Shown here one piece after another: positions 34,829-43,910 of a stretch of 64,000 nucleotides of DNA. Every line of letters begins with the position of its first letter. Position 1 is the stretch's first letter. The notes beneath the pieces are model-generated. The model saw nothing but the letters and a program-made list of their open reading frames with translations. It was not told where the DNA came from and did not search any database. Made by a program: the position numbers and the translations under genes. Source of the DNA: Halovivax ruber XH-70 (GTDB lineage: Archaea > Halobacteriota > Halobacteria > Halobacteriales > Natrialbaceae); contig NC_019964.1 in assembly GCF_000328525.1 (NCBI RefSeq), positions 1,364,001-1,428,000 on the forward strand, in the 5' to 3' direction.

Positions 34829-35644
34829 ATGGGACTCACCAAACGTATTATTCCCTGTATCGACGTCGACCTCGACGATGACGGGAACGCAGCCGTCTAC
34901 ACCGGTGTCAACTTCGAGAACCTGGAGTACACGGGCGACCCCGTCGAGATGGCCCGTGAGTACAACGAAGCGGGCGCCGACGAGTTCGTCTTCCTCGATA
35001 TCACCGCCTCGGCGGAGGGGCGAGAGACGATGCTCGACGTCGTCGAGTCGGTCGCGGACGAGGTGTTCATCCCCCTGACTGTCGGCGGTGGGATCCGAAC
35101 CGTCGACGACATCGCGGAGACGCTCCGGGCCGGAGCCGACAAGGTCTCGATCACGACTGGCGCGCTCGAAAATCCCCAGCTCATCGACGACGGCGCACGG
35201 GCGTTCGGCAGTCAGTGCATCGTCATCAGTATCGACGCGCGGCGACGCTTCGACGACGAGGGAGAGCATTACGTCGACGTCGACGGCGAATCGTGCTGGT
35301 TCGAGTGTACGAAAAGCGGCGGTCGAGAGGGGACCGGTATCGACGTCGTCGAGTGGGCCCGTGAAGCCGAACAGCGCGGTGCTGGTGAACTCTTCGTCAA
35401 CTCGATCGACCGGGACGGGACGAAAGACGGCTACGATCTCGCGCTCACGTCCGCCGTGACCGAGGCCGTCTCGACGCCCGTCATCGCCTCGTCGGGATGT
35501 GGGGAACCGGGGGATATGTACGACGTGTTCACCGACGCCGACGCAGACGCGGCACTCGCCGCGTCGATCTTTCACTTCGGCGAGTACACGATTCAGGAGA
35601 CGAAAGAAGCACTCGCCGATCGCGGGCTCGCCATCAGACAGTAA
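34829..35644 (+). CDS. hisF: Imidazole glycerol phosphate synthase cyclase subunit
   Basis: A 271-residue TIM barrel of histidine synthesis that, with HisH ammonia, makes imidazole glycerol phosphate and AICAR from PRFAR. The catalytic Asp is near the start in [11 protein letters not shown] and the second in [11 protein letters not shown]. Phosphate-binding repeats are [25 protein letters not shown] and [13 protein letters not shown]. There is a small insertion relative to bacterial HisF. No other his gene is near, as is usual for scattered haloarchaeal his genes. Confidence 0.96.
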   Translation: MGLTKRIIPCIDVDLDDDGNAAVYTGVNFENLEYTGDPVEMAREYNEAGADEFVFLDITASAEGRETMLDVVESVADEVFIPLTVGGGIRTVDDIAETLRAGADKVSITTGALENPQLIDDGARAFGSQCIVISIDARRRFDDEGEHYVDVDGESCWFECTKSGGREGTGIDVVEWAREAEQRGAGELFVNSIDRDGTKDGYDLALTSAVTEAVSTPVIASSGCGEPGDMYDVFTDADADAALAASIFHFGEYTIQETKEALADRGLAIRQ

Positions 35645-35685
35645 AACAACACGGCGGGTCGTCGCGCTGGTTCCGTGACGCGGTC

Positions 35686-35970
35686 TCAGGCTGCTGCTTC
35701 GAACGCTGATTTGAAGTCGGCCGCCTTCGTTCTGATGTCGCCTGCAGCCTCTTCGAGCGCGTCGATCGGTTCGATCGATCCGTCGGTTTTGAGCGTCAAG
35801 ATCGGATCGGTCTGTCCACCGGACTGCTCCGGATTGATGTCGTAGGTCGCCGCATTGACGTGCTCGTGTTCGAGGAGACTGCCCTTCAGGACGTTCATGA
35901 AGGTGTGGTCCTCGCCGGCGATTTCGATAGAGAGTTCTTCGTCCGTTCGCTCGGTGACCCGCAGTTCCAT
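35686..35970 (-). CDS. rpoL: DNA-directed RNA polymerase subunit L
   Basis: A 94-residue protein starting [20 protein letters not shown]. The core [21 protein letters not shown] is the dimerisation domain shared with RpoD/Rpb3-Rpb11. It pairs with subunit D in RNA polymerase assembly. Start 35970 is chosen on family length; the in-frame upstream extension is Arg-rich and antisense to the rhomboid gene. It converges with hisF, 41 bases apart. Confidence 0.94.
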   Translation of the reverse strand: MELRVTERTDEELSIEIAGEDHTFMNVLKGSLLEHEHVNAATYDINPEQSGGQTDPILTLKTDGSIEPIDALEEAAGDIRTKAADFKSAFEAAA

Positions 35971-36095
35971 ACTTCCCAGTGGGCGAGTTAGCTGTTTGTA
36001 CCTTTCGAAGGGCGTCGGTCGAGACGTGCGGATCCTACGACCGGCGTCGACGACGAGAGGAAACCGCTTTGCCAGTCGGGAAACATCGTCGGCGT

Positions 36096-37799
36096 ATGCC
36101 ATGGGCCTCCGTGCTAATCGCTGTCGCCGTCTGTCTCCTGGCTGCACTCTCCGTTTACACTGTCAGCCGCCTTGGCGCTGCGGATGGTGACTGGCTGACA
36201 CACATTCGCTCTCGGCTGTATCTGGGGATCCCATGGGGCACGCTCGTCGTCATCTCGTTCGTTCTCTTCGTCTACCTGTTCGTTCAGGATGGGTCGAGTG
36301 CGATCCGGGATCCGGTCGTGATCCCCTATCGCGCGTGGTCGTATCAGTATCCACTCGGGATGTTGACGGCGCCTTTCGCACACGCGAGTTTCGATCACCT
36401 TCTCGGTAACCTGACGGGTGCGCTCGTCCTCGCCCCGATCGCCGAGTACGCCTGGGGCCACTACCCGGATGACGGGGTAGCCGACTCCGGTTCACTTCGA
36501 GCCGATCCCCGAGTTAGGGCGTTTCTCGTCTTTCCGGCCGTGGTCTGTGGCGTGGCGCTCGCGACGAGTCTGTTCGCCGTCGGTCCGGTGATCGGGTTTT
36601 CCGGTGTCGTCTACGCCTTCGCCGGGTTCGCGATGGTCTCGTACCCGATCGCGACGATCGTCGCGAGTCTCGGGGTTCACGGGCTCGTCTTGACGGTCGT
36701 CCGAGCTGTTCAGTCGCCGATCGTCGAGGCGTCGGTCCAGGCACAGCCGCCAGCGCCACCGTCGTGGGCCTCGATCGCGATTCAGGCCCACGCGCTCGGC
36801 TTTTTCCTCGGGCTGGTACTGGCGCTCGCGATCGCCGCACGTCGGGGGACACGTCCCGATCCGCGTCGCTTCTGGATCGCCGTCGTCCTGTTCGGGTTTT
36901 CGAAATCGCTGTGGGCGATCTACTGGTACGGATCGGCGGGGAGCTATGTCCTCTTTCGTGGACCTGGAGTCATCGTCGTCCTCGCACTCTCCGTGCTCGT
37001 GACGCTGGCCGTGACCGCCTCCGACCGGCCGATCCTTCCGGTCGATCGATCCACCCCGCTCACGGGTGGCCGGATCCGTCGGGCCGTCGTGCAGGCCCCG
37101 TTCTTTCGGGCGGCGACGAATCGATCTCGCCGCGCCACCGCGGTAACGGCGGTCGTCCTGCTCCTCGCACTGATCAGCGGCCCTGCTCTCGCGCTGAACG
37201 CCGTTTCGGTCGCACCTGCCGACGACCGAGCCGCGCTCTCTTTCGAGAACTACGGCGTGACCTACGACGAGTCGGTTCAGAACGAACTGGTCTCGGTCGT
37301 TCCGTTCGACGCATACGGGTCCAACGAAACCGTCTCCGCGAGCGGCGTCATCGTCTGGTCCACCGAACGCTCACTCTGGACGAACCCCGTCAGTGCAGAC
37401 CAGCTGGCCTACTCCGGGACCGCGACCGTCGAACTCGGCGGTCCCGGCTGGCGTGAGACCGTCAGTGTCGAGCGGACCGGGTGGGACGTCGTGGGCAACG
37501 GCTCGACGTACCAGGTCTGGCTCGACGCGCCGTCGCACGACCGGACGATGGCGTTCGAGTCCGGCTCCCAACGTTCGTCCGTCGTCGTCAACGAGGCCTC
37601 GCTGTCGATCGCCTCCGTCGACGGCGAGTTCGTGGTTCGCGCAACGAGTGATTCCGGGCTGAACGTGACGACAGCCGTCCCATCACCCGGTGAGACGGCA
37701 TCGATGGGACCAGTCGAACTCGTTCGCGAAGACGATACCCTCGTCGTCGAACACGAGGGAACCCGTGCAGCTATCGCCGCCGTCGAGACCTATCGGTGA
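36096..37799 (+). CDS. Rhomboid intramembrane serine protease with external C-terminal domain
   Basis: A 567-residue membrane protein. The rhomboid core contains [11 protein letters not shown] (about 96-106), GFSG with nucleophile Ser169, and the catalytic His232 in [10 protein letters not shown], so it should be active. Three further helices follow to about 395, and the last 170 residues are a beta-rich, probably external domain. Start [12 protein letters not shown] is preferred over an in-frame ATG 39 codons upstream that overlaps the rpoL promoter. The long loop between the active-site helices is Pro-rich. Substrates are unknown. Confidence 0.88.
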   Translation: MPWASVLIAVAVCLLAALSVYTVSRLGAADGDWLTHIRSRLYLGIPWGTLVVISFVLFVYLFVQDGSSAIRDPVVIPYRAWSYQYPLGMLTAPFAHASFDHLLGNLTGALVLAPIAEYAWGHYPDDGVADSGSLRADPRVRAFLVFPAVVCGVALATSLFAVGPVIGFSGVVYAFAGFAMVSYPIATIVASLGVHGLVLTVVRAVQSPIVEASVQAQPPAPPSWASIAIQAHALGFFLGLVLALAIAARRGTRPDPRRFWIAVVLFGFSKSLWAIYWYGSAGSYVLFRGPGVIVVLALSVLVTLAVTASDRPILPVDRSTPLTGGRIRRAVVQAPFFRAATNRSRRATAVTAVVLLLALISGPALALNAVSVAPADDRAALSFENYGVTYDESVQNELVSVVPFDAYGSNETVSASGVIVWSTERSLWTNPVSADQLAYSGTATVELGGPGWRETVSVERTGWDVVGNGSTYQVWLDAPSHDRTMAFESGSQRSSVVVNEASLSIASVDGEFVVRATSDSGLNVTTAVPSPGETASMGPVELVREDDTLVVEHEGTRAAIAAVETYR

Positions 37800-37830
37800 G
37801 AGGAGACAACGGCGCATCGACCGGTTCAAT

Positions 37831-38469
37831 TCACTCGCCACCGTTGGGGCCGGCCCAGTCGATTCGGAACACTTCCACGTCGATCGACGATCGGGCGTCG
37901 GTGTGATGGTCGAATCGGTGGTCGATCGGAATCGTCGATTCGAAGGCATCGGTTACGCTGGCGCCGTGGTCGCTCGCGAACTGTTCGACGAAATCGAGAC
38001 TGCCCGCGTTGTGGATCGTGTAGGAAACGCTCGCGAGGGCGGCAGTGGCGTCGAGGAACGCACGATCGGCGTGGCGATTGCCGTGCTGGGCACCGAACGG
38101 TGGATTTGAGATGACGGTCGCCTGTGTCGGACACGTGGGTGGAAGCGTGGCGTCGCCTTCGACCCAGTGGATCGTCCGTCGATCGAACAGCCGCTTTTCG
38201 TTCTGTACGGCAGTTTCCAGGGCTGCCCGGTCGACGTCCAGTCCGACGATCGTGTCGGCTTCGACACAGCGTGCCCCGAGTGCGAGCATCCCGGTGCCAC
38301 AGCCGAGATCCACGACGGTCGCCTCGTCCATATCTCCACGCATGGCTGCCAAGTGGCAGATGTGAGCCGCGAGATCCGGTGCCGTTAGATATTGTTCGAG
38401 CTCGACCTGTGGCTCTCGGAAGTCGGCGACGGTTTCGAGCGCTCTCGCGATATCCCGCCGAGACGGCAT
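37831..38469 (-). CDS. METTL5-like RNA methyltransferase
   Basis: A 212-residue class I methyltransferase. The SAM site is VVDLGCGTGMLALGA (about 53-67), the acidic ligand lies in GLDVDRAALE, and the NPPF motif in VISNPPFGAQHGN marks an adenine-N6-type amino methyltransferase. The N-terminal LEQYLTAPDLAAHI is characteristic of the archaeal/eukaryotic METTL5 group, which methylates a small-subunit rRNA adenosine in eukaryotes. Start 38469 fits family length. It converges with the rhomboid gene. Confidence 0.88.
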   Translation of the reverse strand: MPSRRDIARALETVADFREPQVELEQYLTAPDLAAHICHLAAMRGDMDEATVVDLGCGTGMLALGARCVEADTIVGLDVDRAALETAVQNEKRLFDRRTIHWVEGDATLPPTCPTQATVISNPPFGAQHGNRHADRAFLDATAALASVSYTIHNAGSLDFVEQFASDHGASVTDAFESTIPIDHRFDHHTDARSSIDVEVFRIDWAGPNGGE

Positions 38470-38533
38470 TGTCGACACTCGGTGATAGAACTCCCTCTGT
38501 GTTTCGTTTCTGTCGGTCGTCCGGCTCTCACGA

Positions 38534-38935
38534 TTACACCGAGAGCGTCGTCGGTCCGTCGACCGAGAATTGAAGCCCCTCCCGCCTCGCTCGTTCGGCA
38601 CAGGCTTCGAGACCCGGTTGGACGCGTGAGGCGTCTGCCACGGTATCGACACGAACGGTTACGGTTCCGGCCCCGAGGAACGAGGCTGCGCGAACGTACT
38701 CGCGGATCCGATCGAGTTCGTCCTGCGTCGTGAACGAGCAGTCGTCGTCGAACTGGGCCGTAATCCGGACCTGTGCGGGCTGGAGACCTTTCCCCGAGAG
38801 AGTCCGCTTCAGCTCGCTCAAATAGGATGGTGCAGTCGAATCGAGCGTTTCGTCGTCGAGGACGATTGGTGTGACGTCCACCGGTCGACAGCCGTCGATG
38901 GTCGTACTGACATCGGCTTGCGTCGTTGCGCTCAT
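38534..38935 (-). CDS. Haloarchaeal hypothetical protein
   Basis: A 133-residue soluble acidic protein starting MSATTQADVSTTIDG. It alternates strand and helix segments (VRITAQF, ELDRIREYVRAASFLGAGTVTVRVDTV) in a small alpha/beta pattern and has one Cys-containing stretch (LEACAERARREG). The start is supported by a TATA-like CTATTT 28 bases upstream. It is divergent from the zinc-ribbon gene. I do not recognise the family, though acidic composition and codon bias argue for a real gene. Confidence 0.75.
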   Translation of the reverse strand: MSATTQADVSTTIDGCRPVDVTPIVLDDETLDSTAPSYLSELKRTLSGKGLQPAQVRITAQFDDDCSFTTQDELDRIREYVRAASFLGAGTVTVRVDTVADASRVQPGLEACAERARREGLQFSVDGPTTLSV

Positions 38936-38960
38936 ACAACCCAATACACACTCCGCATAC

Positions 38961-38966
38961 AAATAG
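38961..38966 (-). promoter_or_regulatory. TATA-like box of the 38935 gene
   Basis: CTATTT on the minus strand, about 28 bases before ATG 38935, within an AT-rich divergent promoter region. Confidence 0.5.
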
Positions 38967-39040
38967 CTTAGTAAATGCATAGTGGTAATATATTGGCCCG
39001 GGCTGTTGCTTGCTGGGTGCACCGGGCGAGAAATCAAATA

Positions 39041-39048
39041 GAATTAAG
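39041..39048 (+). promoter_or_regulatory. TATA-like box of the zinc-ribbon gene
   Basis: GAATTAAG centred about 28 bases before ATG 39072. A second AT run (TTAAATA) directly touches the start codon. Confidence 0.5.
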
Positions 39049-39071
39049 ATCATTGAGTGAGATGGTTAAAT

Positions 39072-39242
39072 ATGGACGACTGTCCCCGGTGTCAGTCGCC
39101 GCTGGAGCGACTTTCGCTCGCCGAGGCGTCGACGGTGGCATGTAAGCGGTGTGGGTACGCCGACGTGCCGGTCGAGCACGAGGCGGAGTGGCTCGAACAG
39201 GAATCGTGGCGCGACGCGATGGCCCGTTTCTACGATCAGTGA
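39072..39242 (+). CDS. Small zinc-ribbon protein
   Basis: A 56-residue protein, MDDCPRCQSPLERLSL. It carries two CxxC pairs, Cys4/Cys7 (CPRC) and Cys24/Cys27 (CKRC), which can bind one zinc. The rest is acidic and helical (EAEWLEQESWRDAMARFYDQ). Such tiny zinc-ribbon proteins are frequent in haloarchaea, and deletion studies in other species link some to growth or biofilm traits, but I cannot map this one to a specific member. It has its own leaderless promoter. Confidence 0.8.
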   Translation: MDDCPRCQSPLERLSLAEASTVACKRCGYADVPVEHEAEWLEQESWRDAMARFYDQ

Positions 39243-39548
39243 CCGGTCGACCGGTTGATTCGTCCCTGTTCTGTCGTTCCGCTCGTGTCTCTGCGCTGGT
39301 GGCCGTACGGTCAGGTATCAGTGTTAGCTGTCCCTGGGTGTGAGAGTGGTTCCGCTAGGTTGGTTGGACAGGAACCTTCGGCTACTCATACCATTTTTGA
39401 GCCCGGCCACAGACGATCCCCAGACATGATCCCCAGTCTGTGAGAGTACGATCGCTTCAGGTGGGGTCAATTGTCACGTCAGAATACTCGAATGAATCTG
39501 AAGCGGCCACACTCGGTATAACGGCGAGAAGAATCTGCGGGGACCGAC
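39243..39548. other. Intergenic region, no gene seen
   Basis: 306 bases between the zinc-ribbon gene and the end of the actin-like gene. Short open frames have non-haloarchaeal composition. No clear promoter or hairpin was noticed. Confidence 0.5.
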
Positions 39549-40583
39549 TTACTCGCTGGCTGCGGCAGCCTCTGCTTCGTCTTCGTCTGCTCCTTCGTGT
39601 TCGATGTCTTCGTCGGACCTGGCAGCGACGAGGCCACCACGGGCGACGCTGTAGAGCGGTTCGTCGGCGTGGGAGACGCCACTGATCGAGAACGGGATGT
39701 TCGCGTCTTCGAGATGGTCACGGAAGAGCGCCTCGAAGCCGCTGGGGCTCGAGGTACCGCCGGTGACGACGACAGGGATGTCGAGTCCCTCTTCGACGTC
39801 TTCGTCGTCGACCTCTTCGACGACCTTCTCGATGACGTAATCGAGCAGGTTCTCGTAGTAGATCGAGAGGGCGCCTTCGACGCCGCCGACGTCCGTCGTG
39901 AAGTCGAGCTCGAAGTCGTCTTCCTTGATGGAGGTGACCTTGTCGACGGGCGTCCCGGTCGCGCGGGCGGCCTGCTCGTCGATCCAGTCGCCACCGCGGG
40001 CGACGGAGAACTTCATGACGGGGACGGCGTAGTACGCCAGACAGACGTTCGTCATACCCGCACCGAAGCTGATTCCGAGCCCAGTGAAGTTGTTGTCGGC
40101 AAGTTCGGAGTAGATGACCGACATCCCCTCGTTGATCGGCTCCGCGTCGTAGCCGACGTCGTTGAGGAATGATTCGATCGTCTTCTGGTGATACAGCGTC
40201 GAGAGCTTGGAGTCGATCGGGTCGGCCGGGGTGGAGAAGTACAGTTTCTCGTCCGGGTAGGCCGGTTCGCCGACGACCTGTTCGATGATGAGCTTCATCA
40301 TCGGGATCGCCGACTTCTCGTCCGAGGAGAGGATCCCCTGGGACATCGGTCGGCGCGTTTCCTTGTTGAAGATGTTCGCGAAGTTGAGTGCGTCGTCACC
40401 GACGACGTACACCTTGTCGTCTTTTCGGATGTGAAGCACTTCACTTCGCGAGAGCATCTGCTCGGCCATGTCCGAGTACTCGATCTCGACGAAGGAGTTG
40501 CGCTGCTGGACGAATACCGTGTCGTTACCATCCTGCTGTGCCGACAGGATGTTCATTGTTCCGACGTCTAGGCCTTTGGCCAT
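39549..40583 (-). CDS. Salactin/volactin-type actin homologue
   Basis: A 344-residue actin-superfamily ATPase. The phosphate-1 motif is LDVGT (5-9), phosphate-2 is [12 protein letters not shown] (about 169-180) and the adenosine motif is [12 protein letters not shown] (about 271-282). The sequence agrees, from memory, very closely with salactin of Halobacterium salinarum, a polymerising actin homologue with dynamic instability growing from the cell poles. The last 20 residues are an acidic Glu/Asp/Ala tail. A strong TATA-like TTTATAAT lies 27 bases upstream, so the message is leaderless. It follows a membrane-protein gene on the same strand after 96 bases. Confidence 0.85.
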   Translation of the reverse strand: MAKGLDVGTMNILSAQQDGNDTVFVQQRNSFVEIEYSDMAEQMLSRSEVLHIRKDDKVYVVGDDALNFANIFNKETRRPMSQGILSSDEKSAIPMMKLIIEQVVGEPAYPDEKLYFSTPADPIDSKLSTLYHQKTIESFLNDVGYDAEPINEGMSVIYSELADNNFTGLGISFGAGMTNVCLAYYAVPVMKFSVARGGDWIDEQAARATGTPVDKVTSIKEDDFELDFTTDVGGVEGALSIYYENLLDYVIEKVVEEVDDEDVEEGLDIPVVVTGGTSSPSGFEALFRDHLEDANIPFSISGVSHADEPLYSVARGGLVAARSDEDIEHEGADEDEAEAAAASE

Positions 40584-40605
40584 ATGTGGGCAAGGCGACT
40601 GACGG

Positions 40606-40614
40606 ATTATAAAT
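40606..40614 (-). promoter_or_regulatory. Strong TATA box of the actin-like gene
   Basis: ATTTATAAT on the minus strand is centred 27 bases before ATG 40583. A perfect GAATTAATTC palindrome sits six bases further upstream. Confidence 0.7.
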
Positions 40615-40620
40615 CTATGT

Positions 40621-40630
40621 GAATTAATTC
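40621..40630. promoter_or_regulatory. 10-bp palindrome next to the actin-gene TATA box
   Basis: GAATTAATTC is a perfect palindrome immediately upstream of the TATA box, where an archaeal activator or the BRE region would lie. Confidence 0.4.
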
Positions 40631-40679
40631 CCGATTTGATATATGGGTATAATTGGCCCTTACCGACCAGCGCCGGTCA

Positions 40680-41606
40680 TTAATTCCGCTTTACCCGTCG
40701 GCCAACGGCTGTGACTTTGGATTTGAACGTTCTGGCCGCACCAGCAAGTCCCGATCGTACTCGCCCGACTGGCCCCTCGTCCGCGGTGGCGACGTCTTCG
40801 GCTTGCTTTTGCTCTCGAAGTTCCTTCAGTTTCGCCGTCTGGTCGTCGACGGTGCCCGTGGAGGTCTGCGTCTTCGCCTCACCGCCTTTCATCCCTTTGA
40901 GGCCCGCGACCTGTGATTGGACGCCAGTCGACCGGGTCTTCGTGACGCCGGCGTCGCCCACTTCGGTGTCTTCGAACTCGTGACCGGTGAACGTCAGTGT
41001 CGTGTTGTCGCTCTTTTCGACACCTCCCCAGGAGAGTTCGACGTCCTCCATCGCGTCGTCGATGTCGCTCGCGATCTCTTCGTCGGTGTAGTGTTCTTTC
41101 TCTTCGTCCGCTTCGGGCGTCACTTCGATCTGTCTGGCCAGATCGAGGTAGTGAGCGATCAGGGCTGCACCCGTGGACGCCGCCATCGCGGCGAGCCCGA
41201 GTGCGTAGACGGTGACGATAGGCACGGTGTAGTCGTTTCCGTACCCGTTCCAGTGGTCCGGATACGCGTAAAAGAGAAATCCGGACGTCGCAACGAGCGT
41301 GATCGCTGCGCCGACGACAGAGACTGCGAGGACGCGTCGTTCGGATGGCAGCAGGACGACGATGCCCAGCATGACGAGCGGGAGCGATACCATCCCGAGC
41401 GTGTACGCGGGTCGCGTCCACGTGAAGAATTCTTGTGACCGATACGGATGACCGGTTGCTACGACGAACAGGCCGAGCGCGACGACGGCCAGGACGATCC
41501 CACAGAGGAACAGTCCAAAACCGACGTAGACGTCTCGCTCACTGTCGGGTTCCCCGATGTACGAGCGATAGAGGTCGAACAGGTTTTGTTCGGAAATCGT
41601 CGACAT
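40680..41606 (-). CDS. Four-helix membrane protein with basic cytosolic tail (DUF7139-like)
   Basis: A 308-residue protein starting MSTISEQNLFDLYRSYIGEP. Membrane helices are at about 27-50, 67-87, 92-114 and 128-152. The second half is soluble: an acidic helical part (PEADEEKEHYTDEEIASDID), a stretch TLTFTGHEFEDTEVGDAGV, a Gln/Lys-rich helix and a basic C-terminus ending GRRVKRN. I associate the sequence with the haloarchaeal family DUF7139, with moderate certainty. The upstream in-frame extension is atypical, so 41606 is used. It lies directly upstream of the actin homologue on the same strand, though that gene has its own promoter. Confidence 0.8.
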   Translation of the reverse strand: MSTISEQNLFDLYRSYIGEPDSERDVYVGFGLFLCGIVLAVVALGLFVVATGHPYRSQEFFTWTRPAYTLGMVSLPLVMLGIVVLLPSERRVLAVSVVGAAITLVATSGFLFYAYPDHWNGYGNDYTVPIVTVYALGLAAMAASTGAALIAHYLDLARQIEVTPEADEEKEHYTDEEIASDIDDAMEDVELSWGGVEKSDNTTLTFTGHEFEDTEVGDAGVTKTRSTGVQSQVAGLKGMKGGEAKTQTSTGTVDDQTAKLKELREQKQAEDVATADEGPVGRVRSGLAGAARTFKSKVTAVGRRVKRN

Positions 41607-41746
41607 TACCCCTCGCTTTAGACTCCAGTACCATGACTTTTTGCCCGTCGACATCTCAGTGAACGAACGGCAGTCTGACGACTGTCTGACTGGGGTGAAA
41701 CTGGGCCTCGTTTCCTCGGTGAGCGCCAATCGGCCAAAACGGGCAC

Positions 41747-41754
41747 GTTTTACG
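41747..41754 (+). promoter_or_regulatory. TATA-like box of dph2
   Basis: GTTTTACG lies 23-30 bases before ATG 41777, leaderless spacing. Confidence 0.5.
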
Positions 41755-41776
41755 TTCGTAGTCGGTACTGAGTCCA

Positions 41777-42841
41777 ATGAGCCAGGACTCGTCATATAGC
41801 GAGGGAGACCTGCGGAACACGGGGATGCGTCTCAAGCACGACCGGGAGTGGGACTACGAGCTCGATCGCATCGCGGAGGCCATCGAAGAGAAGGACGCAG
41901 ACACCGTCGGCCTGCAGTTCCCGGAAGGGTTGAAGCGGCGGGGCCCACGCGTCGCTGACGACATCCGCGCGCTCGTCGAAGAACGTGATCTGACTGACGA
42001 CGTTCGCGTGCTCCTCTCCGGCCAGCCGTGTTATGGCGCGTGCGATCTCGACACCTATCTGATGAAACGGTCGGACGTGTTCGTCCACTTCGGCCACTCG
42101 CCGATGAAACAGACCGAGAAAGTGATCTACGTGCCGCTCTTCTCGAACGTCGACGTTCTCCCGATCATCGACGAAGCCCTCGAAGAACTGACCGATCCCA
42201 CAGAGGAGGGGCCGCTCGGCCTGGTAACGACGGCCCAGCACATGAACCGGTTCGACGAGATGCGATCGGCGCTCGAGGACGAGGGCTACGAGGTCAAGAC
42301 TCGGCGTGGCGACGATCGATTGACTCACGAGGGGCAGGTGCTCGGGTGTAACTACGCCAGCGCGGACGTCGATGCCGATCAGATCCTCTACGTCGGTGGC
42401 GGTAAGTTCCACCCGCTCGGCCTCGCGATGGAGCACCCGGACAAACGCGTCGTTATCGCCGATCCCGTCAACAACGTCGTCACCGTCGCGGATACGGAGA
42501 AGTTCATCAAACAACGCTATGCGTCGGTACACAAAGCGATGGACGCACAGAAGTGGGGCGTCATCTTCTGTACGAAGATCGGCCAGGGTCGCTGGGAGGA
42601 CGCCGAGCGGATCCTCGACGACAACGACGATGCCTACCTGATTACGATGGACGAAGTGACGCCGGACCGACTCCGTAACTTCGACATGGATGCCTTCGTC
42701 AACACCGGCTGTCCACGCATCACGACGGACGACGGGCCTCGATTCCACAAGCCGATGCTCACCCCAGGCGAGTACGACGCCGCCGTTGGCAACAAACCCC
42801 TCTCAGAGATTGGGTTCGATACGTTCCACGACACCTGGTAG
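41777..42841 (+). CDS. dph2: Diphthamide biosynthesis radical-SAM enzyme
   Basis: A 354-residue protein making the first step of diphthamide on elongation factor 2: a non-classical radical SAM reaction transferring the 3-amino-3-carboxypropyl group to a His. The three Cys-containing motifs that hold the 4Fe-4S cluster are present: GQPCYGACD (Cys85/89), VLGCNYAS (Cys191) and NTGCPRITTDD (Cys310). LQFPEGLKRRGPRVADDI is the family start. Length is normal for archaeal Dph2, which acts as a homodimer. Monocistronic, leaderless, divergent from the membrane-protein gene. Confidence 0.95.
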   Translation: MSQDSSYSEGDLRNTGMRLKHDREWDYELDRIAEAIEEKDADTVGLQFPEGLKRRGPRVADDIRALVEERDLTDDVRVLLSGQPCYGACDLDTYLMKRSDVFVHFGHSPMKQTEKVIYVPLFSNVDVLPIIDEALEELTDPTEEGPLGLVTTAQHMNRFDEMRSALEDEGYEVKTRRGDDRLTHEGQVLGCNYASADVDADQILYVGGGKFHPLGLAMEHPDKRVVIADPVNNVVTVADTEKFIKQRYASVHKAMDAQKWGVIFCTKIGQGRWEDAERILDDNDDAYLITMDEVTPDRLRNFDMDAFVNTGCPRITTDDGPRFHKPMLTPGEYDAAVGNKPLSEIGFDTFHDTW

Positions 42842-42897
42842 AGCGGCCATTGCTAGCCAGTTTTTGTTCTCGCTCCCGACTCCCACACAGAGTCACA

Positions 42898-42905
42898 ACC
42901 TTTAC
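42898..42905 (+). promoter_or_regulatory. TATA-like box of the MBL-fold gene
   Basis: ACCTTTAC lies 27-34 bases before ATG 42932. Confidence 0.45.
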
Positions 42906-42931
42906 CCCCGTTTTTCGCACACGTCGATGTA

Positions 42932-43765
42932 ATGACCGAGAGTGACTGGGGCGACTGGCTCGTCAGGGAAATCGAATCGACCGAACCGGAAGACCTTTCC
43001 CTGTGGTATCTGGGCTGCAACGGGTTCGTCGTGAAAGCCGCCGACGGTACCACCATCGCTATCGACCCGTACGTCGGTCTCGGTGACCCACCAAGAACCG
43101 TACGGATGATCCCCGTGCCGTTCGACCCAGCCGACTTCCGGGAGATGGATGCGATCCTTGCGACACACGAACACACCGATCACGTCCACGGACCGACGCA
43201 GGCCCCGATCATGGCCGAAACCGGCGCGACGTTCTACGGCCCGGACGCGAGCGTCGAGGTCGCGCTATCGGACGAATCGTGGCCGGACGAGTGGGACGTG
43301 TCGTCCACTCAGTTTGAAACCATCTCCCCCGGCCACTCGTTCGACGTAGGTTCGATCTCGGTGACCGTGGAGGAGGTCAACGATCCGGATGCCGATGCAC
43401 CGGTGGGGTTCGTCATCGAGTCCGGTGGCACGACCGTGTTTCACGCCGGTGACTCGCGGCCGGCAGATTCGTTCGATCGAATCGGGGAGTCGTCCGATAT
43501 CGACCTGGGTATCCTCGCGTTCGGCTCGGTCGGGATGATCCCCGACAAGCAGACCCGGGAACCGAAACGAACGCGCTGGTACAACGACGAGAACCAGATC
43601 GTTCGTGCCGCCAGTGCACTTCAGGTGGATTCGCTCCTTCCCACCCACTGGGATATGTGGCGCGGACTCACTGCAGATCCGACGGCCCTTACGCATCACA
43701 TCGGTTCGTTCGACTATCCACGGAGGCTCGAACTCGCCAGGATTGGCGATCGGATCGAACTGTAA
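42932..43765 (+). CDS. MBL-fold metal-dependent hydrolase (UlaG-like)
   Basis: A 277-residue metallo-beta-lactamase-fold protein. The metal motif is ATHEHTDHVHG (HxHxDH), with further ligands in GDSRPADSFDRIG and PTHWDMW. The opening LWYLGCNGFVVKAADGTTIAIDPY and the Trp-rich C-terminus recall the UlaG/lactonase branch. Its substrate is unknown; a lactone, phosphodiester or other small ester are family-based options. It follows dph2 by 90 bases but has its own TATA-like box. Confidence 0.88.
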   Translation: MTESDWGDWLVREIESTEPEDLSLWYLGCNGFVVKAADGTTIAIDPYVGLGDPPRTVRMIPVPFDPADFREMDAILATHEHTDHVHGPTQAPIMAETGATFYGPDASVEVALSDESWPDEWDVSSTQFETISPGHSFDVGSISVTVEEVNDPDADAPVGFVIESGGTTVFHAGDSRPADSFDRIGESSDIDLGILAFGSVGMIPDKQTREPKRTRWYNDENQIVRAASALQVDSLLPTHWDMWRGLTADPTALTHHIGSFDYPRRLELARIGDRIEL

Positions 43766-43877
43766 TCGACCACTCCTGGTGTCGTGCTTCTGGCGATCAG
43801 TGTACCTGCGTACACGGACGATATCAGTCGAGTCGATCTCGTTTAGTGTCCGTCTCGAGTCTTCCAATCGCCCGCTT

Positions 43878-43885
43878 CCTTTATG
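43878..43885 (+). promoter_or_regulatory. TATA-like box of the coiled-coil gene
   Basis: CCTTTATG centred about 29 bases before ATG 43911. This supports 43911 and not the ATG 306 bases upstream. Confidence 0.5.
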
Positions 43886-43910
43886 GTCGTCCTCCTGTAA
43901 TCATCTCACA

